A stretch of 11,947 bases of DNA from assembly GCA_035457545.1 (NCBI GenBank), contig DATIBM010000076.1, positions 1 to 11,947 on the forward strand, written 5' to 3'. The notes under the pieces are model-generated. The model worked only from the letters and a program-made list of their open reading frames with translations, was not told where the DNA came from and did no database searches. Origin of the DNA: Nitrospira_G sp035457545. Lineage in GTDB: Bacteria; Nitrospirota; Nitrospiria; Nitrospirales; Nitrospiraceae. A program made the position numbers and the translations under genes. Below, piece after piece: positions 1 through 6,244 of the stretch (position 1 is its first letter; every line of letters begins with the position of its first letter).

Positions 1-817
1 CGGCGGCGAAGACACCGGCGACGCTCGTGGCGGTTCCCTTCCGGGTCACGATATAGCCTTTCTTATCCATCTCAAGTTGACCCTTGAAGAGGTCCGTGTT
101 CGGACGGTGACCGATCGCGACAAACACTCCGGCGCAGGGCAGCTCCGATACCTCGTTGGTCGTCACCCGGCGGAGCCGCACGCCGGTCACCTTGTCCGTG
201 CCCAGAATGTCCTCGACGACCCTGTTCCAGAGAAAGGAGATCTTGGCGTTCTTCTGCGCGCGCTCCTGCATGATCTTGGACGCGCGCAACTTGTCGCGCC
301 GGTGTACCACGGTGACCTTGGTGGCGAATTTCGTGAGGAAAAGGGCTTCTTCCATGGCGCTGTCGCCGCCGCCCACCACGACCAGTTCCTGACCTCGAAA
401 GAAAAACCCGTCGCAGGTGGCGCAGGTGGAGACCCCGTGGCCGGTCAGGCGTGATTCATTGGGCAGACCCAATTGAATGGCCGACGCGCCGGTGGCGATG
501 ATGAGGGCCTTGGTTGTCAGGTTCTTTTCCCCATCGACGGTCAGGGTAAAGGGCCGACGGCCGAGATCCACCGAGGTCGCGTCGCCGGTGAGGAACTCCG
601 TGCCGAACCGTTCGGCCTGGGTCCGCATCGCCTTCATCAGGTCAGGCCCCATGATCGCCTGGGCAAAGCCGGGATAGTTTTCGACCTCGGTGGTGGTCGT
701 GAGTTGGCCGCCCGCTTGCCAGCCTTCGATCAACAGCGGCGACAGATTGGCGCGCGCCGTGTAGAGAGCGGCGGTGAGTCCTGCGGGACCGGAGCCGATG
801 ATGACGACCTGACGCAT
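1..817 (-). CDS. trxB: Thioredoxin reductase (NADPH), C-terminus cut by window edge
   Basis: This FAD-dependent cytoplasmic flavoenzyme transfers electrons from NADPH to thioredoxin. From the ATG at 817-815, 272 residues are readable without a stop. They show the N-terminal FAD-binding dinucleotide fold (GSGPAG, residues 8-13), the GGQLTTTTEVENYPG segment (36-50), the redox-active CATC disulfide (C132 and C135), the second nucleotide fold for NADPH (GGGDSAMEEA, 149-158), the HRRD phosphate-binding motif (172-175) and GVFVAIGHRPNT (230-241). Family members are about 310-320 residues long, so roughly 40 residues with the last FAD-contacting motif lie outside the window. No strong Shine-Dalgarno precedes the ATG. 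The gene lies 77 bases downstream of coaE on the same strand and may share its transcript. The family assignment is secure; the symbol follows from the CATC type. Confidence 0.96.
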   Translation of the reverse strand, partial: MRQVVIIGSGPAGLTAALYTARANLSPLLIEGWQAGGQLTTTTEVENYPGFAQAIMGPDLMKAMRTQAERFGTEFLTGDATSVDLGRRPFTLTVDGEKNLTTKALIIATGASAIQLGLPNESRLTGHGVSTCATCDGFFFRGQELVVVGGGDSAMEEALFLTKFATKVTVVHRRDKLRASKIMQERAQKNAKISFLWNRVVEDILGTDKVTGVRLRRVTTNEVSELPCAGVFVAIGHRPNTDLFKGQLEMDKKGYIVTRKGTATSVAGVFAA

Positions 818-894
818 GCCGGCACTCTAACACACCAGATCCAACGGCTGCATCGCTGGGGCTCGGGTGATCGTGCGAGGTCAATCGCCTCGCG

Positions 895-1497
895 CTAGGC
901 CATAGCCGAATAGGTGCGAAACAGGCGGGCAACCTGGCGGCGGAGGTCCGCCAGCGGCCGATCTCCGTCGAGGACGTCGTCTGCAAGCCGGCGTTTTCGG
1001 CTCAGGGGCATCTGGGATCGGATGCGCCGCAAGGCCTCGGCGCGGCTGAGCCCGTTTCGCCGTTGCAGACGGGCGACTTGCGTGTCGCGCCGGGCCGTGA
1101 CCACCGCCAACCGATCCATTCGCTTGTGGGCGCCGGCTTCGATCAGCACGGGGGCGTCATAAATGATGACCGCGCGAGGATGTTTCTCGATGATAGCCCG
1201 AACGAGCTTGGCCTGCTCCCTGGCCACGCGCGGGTGAATGATTGCGCCGAGGCGCCTGAGCATCCGATAGTCCGCAAAGACGATTTCGGCGAGGGCCGCC
1301 CGATCGATGGTTCGGTCCGGCCTGAGAATGCCGCGCCCAAAGACCTTGACGATCTCGCACCATGCCGGTCGTCCCGGCTCCACCACCTGCCTGGCCAAGA
1401 GGTCGGCGTCGATGATCGAGGCGCCGCATTGATGAAACATCTGCGCGACGGTGCTTTTCCCGGTCGCCACCCCTCCTGTCAGGCCCACGAGGATCAC
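895..1497 (-). CDS. coaE: Dephospho-CoA kinase
   Basis: CoaE catalyses the last step of coenzyme A synthesis, ATP-dependent phosphorylation of the 3'-hydroxyl of dephospho-CoA, in the cytoplasm. Starting at the GTG at 1497-1495 the protein has 200 residues, the usual family size, and begins VILVGLTGGVATGKST, with the P-loop at residues 8-16. The DADLLARQVVEPG segment that binds dephospho-CoA follows, then IIHPRV and the VLIEAG region typical of the family. An upstream in-frame ATG at 1542 would add 15 residues with no family counterpart, so I prefer the GTG. A promoter-like sequence (1504-1532) lies directly upstream of the GTG and inside the longer version, which also favours the short form. 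trxB follows 77 bases downstream. The C-terminus is rich in Arg and Leu, as in many CoaE proteins. Confidence 0.95.
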   Translation of the reverse strand: MILVGLTGGVATGKSTVAQMFHQCGASIIDADLLARQVVEPGRPAWCEIVKVFGRGILRPDRTIDRAALAEIVFADYRMLRRLGAIIHPRVAREQAKLVRAIIEKHPRAVIIYDAPVLIEAGAHKRMDRLAVVTARRDTQVARLQRRNGLSRAEALRRIRSQMPLSRKRRLADDVLDGDRPLADLRRQVARLFRTYSAMA

Positions 1498-1503
1498 GCG
1501 GCG

Positions 1504-1532
1504 AGAATACCATGCGCCTGCCAGTCCGACAA
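1504..1532 (-). promoter_or_regulatory. Candidate sigma-70 promoter for coaE, possibly leaderless
   Basis: On the minus strand, TTGTCG (1532-1527, four of six consensus matches) is followed by a 17-base spacer and TATTCT (1509-1504, four of six). The -10 hexamer is preceded by TGG, giving an extended -10. Only six bases separate TATTCT from the GTG at 1497, so initiation at the usual distance would fall on the start codon itself. That fits the absence of a Shine-Dalgarno. The matches are moderate and the call is an inference. Confidence 0.3.
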
Positions 1533-1550
1533 TTCTTGGCATAGCGCTCG

Positions 1551-1578
1551 TTGACTTCTCCGGCCACGGGCCTGTAAG
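1551..1578 (+). promoter_or_regulatory. Weak promoter candidate upstream of the beta-helix gene
   Basis: TTGACT (1551-1556, five of six matches to -35) and TGTAAG (1573-1578, four of six to -10) are separated by 16 bases, just upstream of the ATG at 1587. Transcription would start almost at the ATG. This competes with the Shine-Dalgarno-like AAGAGG (1576-1581), which would then be of no use. The real promoter may lie further upstream, inside coaE. The pair is divergent from the candidate coaE promoter. Confidence 0.2.
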
Positions 1579-1586
1579 AGGCTGGT

Positions 1587-2618
1587 ATGACCTTGTTCAG
1601 GATTATCGCGGCTCTCATCGCCGGTTGGATGAGCACGGCCGGGACGCCGGCTATTGCAGAGGGAGAACTGCCTCAGGAGAAGCGAGGCCCGCGGACGATT
1701 GTTGTGGCGTTGGACGGTAGCGGCGAGTTTCGTTCGATTCAAGCGGCGTTGGACGTCGCCGGCAAGGGGGATACCATCCGGATCAAAGCCGGCGCCTATC
1801 CGGAAGATGTGACCATCCACAGCAAGGAAGATCTCAAGCTCATCGGAGAAGGGATTGATCTGGTCACGATTCTCGGCAAGGATCGGGTCGGCGTGTTTCA
1901 CATCGGGAAGTGGCCCTATGGCGCCACCAATATCGAGATCAGCGGGATGACCATCAATGAGCACGGCGGCCATGCCATAGGGATCTTCAACGGCAAGGGA
2001 CTGGTGCTCCACGATCTCGAGGTCAAAGGCATGCTGTTCGGCCAGCAGGTTCAGGATGTCCGGATCGAGCGCTGCCAGATCGGCGGCAGCGAAACCACCG
2101 GCGTGCAGTTCGCCGATTCGCAGGCGGTGCTCATCGGGAATGTGATTCACGACAATGACCACGGGGTCAACATTGCAGGCAAGAGCGTCGTGCGGTTGGA
2201 GCGCAATCTGATCACCCGCCAGTTGTTCGAGGCCGTGGTGGTGACGGATCAAGCCCGCGCCGTTGTGATCGCCAACACACTGGTCAAGAACGGAGGCGCA
2301 GCCGCCTTCCTCGCCAAGTCGCAGAGCGAGGTGTCCGGGAATATCGTGAGCTTGAACAAAGTCGGATTCGTGGTGGCTCCGACCAGCCAGGTGCAGTTCG
2401 CGCTCAACGCCTTCTCCGAAACCGGCGAACGCTATGTTCGTCCCGGAACGCCGGCGGTGCCGGCGCCGGAATTGGGCAACGGGTCCGACCTCACAGCCGA
2501 CCCGGGCTTTCTGGACCCCAGCCGTGACGATTTCCGATTGCGCACCGACAGTTCCCTGATCAAGGTCCACGATTTTGCCTACCTCGGAGCGTTCGCGCCG
2601 GTCTCATCTGAGCGTTGA
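1587..2618 (+). CDS. Exported right-handed parallel beta-helix repeat protein
   Basis: This is a 343-residue protein with an N-terminal signal peptide: MTLFR, a hydrophobic stretch, then probable cleavage after the AIA at about residues 22-24. The mature protein opens with a pectinesterase-like cap (DGSGEFRSIQAALDVAGKGD, then IRIKAGAYPEDV and LKLIGEG). Successive short beta-strand coils follow (IEISGMTIN, VRIERCQIG, AVLIGNVIHDNDHGVNIAG, VVVTDQARAVVIANTLVKNGG), the pattern of the PbH1/NosD-like solenoid. It ends with a PGFLDPSRDDFRL segment often seen in such proteins. The pectin methylesterase signature of the DFIFG type is not present, so carbohydrate binding, lyase activity or a structural role are all possible. 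The Shine-Dalgarno-like AAGAGG lies 5 bases before the ATG. The gene is divergent from coaE. The fold is confident; the function is unknown. Confidence 0.85.
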   Translation: MTLFRIIAALIAGWMSTAGTPAIAEGELPQEKRGPRTIVVALDGSGEFRSIQAALDVAGKGDTIRIKAGAYPEDVTIHSKEDLKLIGEGIDLVTILGKDRVGVFHIGKWPYGATNIEISGMTINEHGGHAIGIFNGKGLVLHDLEVKGMLFGQQVQDVRIERCQIGGSETTGVQFADSQAVLIGNVIHDNDHGVNIAGKSVVRLERNLITRQLFEAVVVTDQARAVVIANTLVKNGGAAAFLAKSQSEVSGNIVSLNKVGFVVAPTSQVQFALNAFSETGERYVRPGTPAVPAPELGNGSDLTADPGFLDPSRDDFRLRTDSSLIKVHDFAYLGAFAPVSSER

Positions 2619-2629
2619 TCCATCCGACC

Positions 2630-2651
2630 CTGGATTTAACTTGAAATCCAG
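2630..2651. terminator. Perfect 8-bp hairpin after the beta-helix gene, no T-tract
   Basis: CTGGATTT (2630-2637) and AAATCCAG (2644-2651) pair perfectly around a 6-base loop, starting 12 bases after the stop codon at 2618. No run of T follows on the plus strand, so this is not a standard intrinsic terminator. It may stabilise the 3' end of the beta-helix mRNA or act as a Rho-assisted stop. Confidence 0.35.
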
Positions 2652-2687
2652 CGGCTTACGCCACTGGCACACGATGTGAATTCCCTG

Positions 2688-2696
2688 TGCTATGCT
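2688..2696 (+). promoter_or_regulatory. Extended -10 promoter candidate for the 61-aa protein
   Basis: TGCTATGCT (2688-2696) combines a TGN extension with TATGCT, which matches four of six -10 positions. No good -35 hexamer is found at 16-18 bases upstream, though extended -10 promoters tolerate that. The leader to the GTG at 2778 would be about 75 bases. Evidence is weak. Confidence 0.22.
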
Positions 2697-2777
2697 TAAT
2701 CAAGACATCAACCGATATGAGCCAAGCGAGACGGTCCAGCCCGAACCCATCTCGGGACCGTCGCAGGGAGGCAAAGG

Positions 2778-2963
2778 GTGGCGAGTTACCGATCAGACCT
2801 CGAAAAATCCCGCTTTCAGCACATGCCGTCGTTGGATGAACTCGAGGGCGGCAAACTGGTCGGGGCCGTGGTGCCGATGTCCGAAAAGGCCCAGAACCAG
2901 ATGCGCGACAGCATCGAAGTTATTGATTACCTGCTCAACCAGGACCAAGTCACCTGGAGTTGA
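2778..2963 (+). CDS. Small hypothetical protein, 61 aa
   Basis: The start is GTG and is well supported: GGGAGG (2766-2771) stands six bases before it, the strongest Shine-Dalgarno in this part of the window. The product is a soluble, acidic 61-residue protein reading (M)ASYRSDLEKSRFQHM, then SLDELEGGKLVGAVVPM, then a helical SEKAQNQMRDSIEVIDYL and a short polar tail. It has no signal peptide, membrane segment or cysteines. I do not recognise the family. It is a stand-alone gene between the beta-helix gene and the 82-aa protein, with 210 bases of mainly C-rich spacer downstream. An overlapping longer reading frame from 2692 in another phase lacks a Shine-Dalgarno and has an unlikely composition, so I treat it as a shadow. 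Confidence 0.65.
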   Translation: MASYRSDLEKSRFQHMPSLDELEGGKLVGAVVPMSEKAQNQMRDSIEVIDYLLNQDQVTWS

Positions 2964-3174
2964 CCTGCCGCGCGGAGCATCCTCTTCTTCCGTGAATCTC
3001 TGCCCTCCGCCTTGCCATTCTGGCGAGTAAGCTTAATCGCCGCCTGCTCCCATTCCGTCTCGTGACTCCCGCCCGATCGAGGATTGTGCGCCCCGCCTTG
3101 TAAGGCCCTTCCAAATGTTACGACCAACCGGCATCAGTACCCGTGCTGTTGCGTCAACAGAGGGAGCTGTCTTC

Positions 3175-3423
3175 ATGCAGGACGAATCGACGCTATTGCG
3201 TGCGGCGCTTATCGGCGTCTTGGCCGAGGAGGGTCCGCTCGAATTCGATGATCTCGTCACCAGGCTTCCCGGCTGTACCTGGAACCAACTGTTTTCCGTT
3301 GTTGACCAATTGAGCCGGATCGGCGCCCTGTCCGTTTGCCGCCCGACGAGGCCATCGCTTGTGGTGAGCTGTTGCGGCCAACCCCAGCGCGCCCATCGGG
3401 CCGCGGCCGGGAACCGGCCTTGA
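3175..3423 (+). CDS. Small protein, probable winged-helix-like fold, 82 aa
   Basis: AGGGAG (3161-3166) lies eight bases before the ATG at 3175, which makes this a better start than the in-frame ATG at 3115. The first 55 residues look like a compact helix-turn-helix/winged-helix unit: helix LLRAALIGVLAEEG, helix EFDDLVTRL, then a recognition-like helix CTWNQLFSVVDQLSRIGALSV. This resembles small DNA-binding or MarR-like domains where a 'test of two helices plus wing' ends in 'L..G.l'. A short Cys-containing stretch (SLVVSCCGQP) and a basic tail follow. There is no signal peptide. The neighbouring glycosidase gene starts 105 bases downstream on the same strand, so a regulatory role for that pair is possible but not shown. 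The fold is an inference from helix pattern only. Confidence 0.6.
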   Translation: MQDESTLLRAALIGVLAEEGPLEFDDLVTRLPGCTWNQLFSVVDQLSRIGALSVCRPTRPSLVVSCCGQPQRAHRAAAGNRP

Positions 3424-3465
3424 TACGTGGGCGATGCCTGCCAAGAGGATCTGTATTTTCAAAGC

Positions 3466-3512
3466 TTGGAATGACCGAACTGGAGAGCTTAGAGTAGTGA
3501 AATCCACTTCAC
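3466..3512 (+). promoter_or_regulatory. Candidate promoter and small palindrome before the GH63-type gene
   Basis: TTGGAA (3466-3471) and TAGAGT (3490-3495), each matching four of six consensus positions, are spaced by 18 bases. Directly after them lies an inverted repeat, GTGAA (3497-3501) and TTCAC (3508-3512) with a 6-base loop, at the position expected for transcription start or an operator. The gene begins at 3529, preceded only by a weak GGGG. All elements are modest and unverified. Confidence 0.25.
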
Positions 3513-3528
3513 ACCGACGGGGCATCCG

Positions 3529-6210
3529 ATGAGAAAGACGCGACAGGTTGGTTCCCTACCTCAGCCCGGCCAGACGGCTGAGGATCTGCGCTTGATGGAA
3601 GATGCCAAACGGATCAAACATTGGAAACGCTGGGGTCCCTACCTGAGCGAACGGGCGTGGGGCACGGTCCGAGAGGACTATAGTCCGCATGGAACGGCGT
3701 GGGAGCATTTTCCCCACGATCATGCCCGTTCCCGCGCCTATCGATGGAACGAGGACGGGCTGGCCGGATTCTGCGACCGCCATCAATGGATCTGTTTCGC
3801 CCTGGCCTTATGGAACGGACGAGATCCGATCTTGAAGGAGCGGGGGTTCGGCCTAACGGGCAACGAGGGCAACCACGGAGAGGACGTCAAGGACTACTAC
3901 TTCTACCTGGACTCCACGCCCACCCATTCCTACATGAAATGGCTCTACAAGTATCCTCAGGCCGAGTTTCCCTACAGGCGTTTGGTCGAGGAAAACCGCC
4001 GGCGCGGACGCCACGAGCCGGAATTCGAGTTGCTGGATACGGGCGTGTTTCAAGGCAACCGGTATTTCGATGTGATCGTCGAATATGCCAAGGCCTCTCC
4101 GGAGGATCTCCTGGTGCAGATCGAGGTGGTGAACCGCGGTCCAGAGACCTCGGAGCTCACGGTGCTGCCGACCCTGTGGTTCAGAAATACCTGGTCATGG
4201 GGCCTGGATGTGCGCCGGCCGCGTCTTCGACAGGGCGAGCCGATCCACTATATGAGCGTGGTCGAGTTGACTCATGATTATTATGGCTTTCGACGCCTGC
4301 TCTGCCAGGGCGAGCCGCCGTTGCTGTTCACCGAGAACGAGACCAACAGCAGGCGCCTGTGGGGCGATCCGGATGGTCCCCGGTACGCCAAAGACGGGAT
4401 CAATGACTATATCGTGCACGGCATAAAGGAAGCGGTGAATCCCGATCGAGTGGGCTCGAAGGTGGCGGCTCATTACACGTTCACGTTGGCGTCCGGTGAA
4501 ACGAAGACGATCCGCTTGCGATTCACCGATCACTCATCCAACGAGACCGTGACCGAGCCATTCTTCACGACCACGTTGGCGCAGAGAAAAGCCGAAGCGG
4601 ACGAATTCTATGCGCAGTTGGCGCCGCCCAGCCTGTCCGATGACGCAAAGCGGGTCCAGCGGCAGGCCTTTGCCGGCCTCCTCTGGAGCAAGCAGTTTTA
4701 TCACTATGACCTCGCACGGTGGTTGAAAGGCGACCCTGCCGGGCCGGAGCCGCCCGCGAGCCGCCTGAATGGCCGCAACTCGGACTGGACACATCTCTAC
4801 AATGCCGACGTGATCTCGATGCCCGATAAATGGGAGTACCCCTGGTATGCCGTCTGGGACCTGGCCTTCCATTGCATTCCGCTCGCCTTGGTGGATCCGA
4901 AATTCGCGAAGGACCAACTTATTCTGATGTTGCGCGAATGGTACATGCATCCCAACGGGCAGATTCCGGCATACGAGTGGGCGTTCGGCGACGTCAACCC
5001 GCCCGTGCATGCCTGGGCGGCCTGGCGCGTCTATAAGATTGAAAAAAAGCGGACGGGAGTGGGGGATCGGACGTTCCTCGAGCGGGTGTTCCATAAGCTG
5101 CTGTTGAATTTCACCTGGTGGGTGAACCGGAAGGACGCCGAAGGCAAGAACATTTTCCAAGGCGGGTTCCTCGGGTTGGACAATATCGGCGTGTTTGATC
5201 GAAGCAAGCCGCTCCCCACCGGCGGCCACATCGAGCAATCCGACGCGACGAGCTGGATGGGAATGTACTGCCTGAACATGCTCGCGATCGCGCTGGAGCT
5301 GGCGCGCGACAACCGGGCCTATGAAGACGTGGCGAGCAAATTCTTCGAGCATTTCGTCTACATCTGCCGCGCGATGAACAATATCGGCGGCGAGAAGATC
5401 GAGCTGTGGAACAAGGAAGACGGATTTTTCTACGATGTGCTCCATCTGCCGGACGGGCGGACCCTGCCGTTGAAGGTGCGGTCCATGGTCGGCCTGATCC
5501 CGCTCTTTGCCGTCGAGACGCTGGATTCCGATCTCATCGATCAGTTGCCGCGATTCAAACATCGCATGCAATGGTTCATGGAGAACCGGCCCGACTTCGC
5601 CTCGCACGTGGAAACACAGTCCGAGGACGGGGGAGTCAGGCGGTTTCTGTCGTTGGTCAACCGGACCCGTCTGAAGAAGGTCCTGCTCTACATGCTGGAT
5701 GAGCAGGAGTTTCTGTCCCCTCACGGTGTGCGGGCGCTATCGCAGTATCATCGCGCACAGCCCTACGTCTTCTCCATGATGGGGATGGAACATCGGGTCG
5801 ATTATGAACCGGCAGAGTCGACCACGGGCCTGTTCGGAGGGAATTCGAACTGGCGGGGACCGGTGTGGCTCCCCGTGAATTACCTGTTGGTCGAGTCCCT
5901 GCAGAAGTTCCACTACTTCCTCGGCGATCAGTTCAAGGTGGAATGTCCCACAGGATCAGGACGTCTCGTGACGTTGTGGGAGGTGGCCGGAGAGCTGTCG
6001 CGGCGGCTGGTAAGGACCTTCCTGCGGGACGGCAAGGGCCGCCGGCCGGTGTACGGCGGCACGGACCTCTTCCAAACCGATCCCCACTGGCGCGACCTGA
6101 TCTTGTTCTATGAATATCTCCATGGAGACAATGGGGCGGGCATCGGAGCTTCTCACCAGACGGGCTGGACGGGGCTCGTGGCCAAGCTGATCCAACAATC
6201 GGGGGAATGA
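3529..6210 (+). CDS. GH63/MGH1-type glycoside hydrolase (probable alpha-glucosidase), 893 aa
   Basis: This large soluble protein, without signal peptide, belongs to the clan of (alpha/alpha)6-barrel inverting hydrolases that includes GH63 mannosyl-oligosaccharide glucosidase and bacterial mannosylglycerate hydrolase. An N-terminal beta-rich domain covers roughly residues 20-340. The catalytic barrel follows and shows WDLAFHCIPLALVDP with D444 as candidate general acid, the very conserved block HPNGQIPAYEWAFGDVNPP (from residue 474), QSDATSWMGMYCLN, then YEPAEST (E760 and E763, candidates for the general base region) and NWRGPVWLPVNYLLVESL (W775 onward), the GH63 signature. Length agrees with the long bacterial branch of the family, whose substrate is poorly characterised. 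The debranching enzyme gene follows after 31 bases, pointing to alpha-glucan or alpha-glucoside breakdown. The reading frame is intact. Family is secure; the exact sugar is not. Confidence 0.9.
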   Translation: MRKTRQVGSLPQPGQTAEDLRLMEDAKRIKHWKRWGPYLSERAWGTVREDYSPHGTAWEHFPHDHARSRAYRWNEDGLAGFCDRHQWICFALALWNGRDPILKERGFGLTGNEGNHGEDVKDYYFYLDSTPTHSYMKWLYKYPQAEFPYRRLVEENRRRGRHEPEFELLDTGVFQGNRYFDVIVEYAKASPEDLLVQIEVVNRGPETSELTVLPTLWFRNTWSWGLDVRRPRLRQGEPIHYMSVVELTHDYYGFRRLLCQGEPPLLFTENETNSRRLWGDPDGPRYAKDGINDYIVHGIKEAVNPDRVGSKVAAHYTFTLASGETKTIRLRFTDHSSNETVTEPFFTTTLAQRKAEADEFYAQLAPPSLSDDAKRVQRQAFAGLLWSKQFYHYDLARWLKGDPAGPEPPASRLNGRNSDWTHLYNADVISMPDKWEYPWYAVWDLAFHCIPLALVDPKFAKDQLILMLREWYMHPNGQIPAYEWAFGDVNPPVHAWAAWRVYKIEKKRTGVGDRTFLERVFHKLLLNFTWWVNRKDAEGKNIFQGGFLGLDNIGVFDRSKPLPTGGHIEQSDATSWMGMYCLNMLAIALELARDNRAYEDVASKFFEHFVYICRAMNNIGGEKIELWNKEDGFFYDVLHLPDGRTLPLKVRSMVGLIPLFAVETLDSDLIDQLPRFKHRMQWFMENRPDFASHVETQSEDGGVRRFLSLVNRTRLKKVLLYMLDEQEFLSPHGVRALSQYHRAQPYVFSMMGMEHRVDYEPAESTTGLFGGNSNWRGPVWLPVNYLLVESLQKFHYFLGDQFKVECPTGSGRLVTLWEVAGELSRRLVRTFLRDGKGRRPVYGGTDLFQTDPHWRDLILFYEYLHGDNGAGIGASHQTGWTGLVAKLIQQSGE

Positions 6211-6223
6211 CGGAGCGCTCAGC

Positions 6224-6244
6224 ACTCATGACTCATGACTCATG
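6224..6244 (+). repeat. Three tandem copies of a 7-bp unit (ACTCATG)
   Basis: ACTCATG occurs three times in direct succession (6224-6230, 6231-6237, 6238-6244), filling most of the 31-base gap between the two glycosidase genes. Each copy ends in ATG, so ATG appears in all three frames; the last (6242) is the annotated debranching enzyme start. Read from TGA the unit is TGACTCA, the same TGACNNN heptad rule seen at 10859-10892. Confidence 0.9.

Noticed and set aside
77..898. Plus-strand open frames across the first 900 bases
   Set aside because: The minus strand encodes a clear thioredoxin reductase over 1-817, and the plus-strand products have no coherent domains.
1494..2570. Long open frame (358 codons) antisense to the beta-helix gene
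   Set aside because: Its composition (repeated H, D, R, G) and full overlap with a gene with clear signal peptide and fold mark it as a shadow of high-GC coding sequence.
2665..2680. TGGCAC as the -24 half of a sigma-54 promoter
   Set aside because: The required TTGC-like -12 element with its GC is missing at the fixed distance.
3082..3116. GCCTTGTAAGGC palindrome as a hairpin terminator
   Set aside because: The loop would be only two bases and no T-tract follows; it is more likely a chance palindrome.
4534..5724. Antisense open frame of 396 codons within the GH63-type gene
   Set aside because: The plus strand encodes conserved catalytic motifs throughout; the antisense product has no recognisable domain.
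6224..6244. Phase-variable switching of the debranching enzyme frame by heptamer slippage
   Set aside because: The last ATG keeps its frame whatever the copy number, so simple gain or loss of units would not switch the gene off; only spacing would change.
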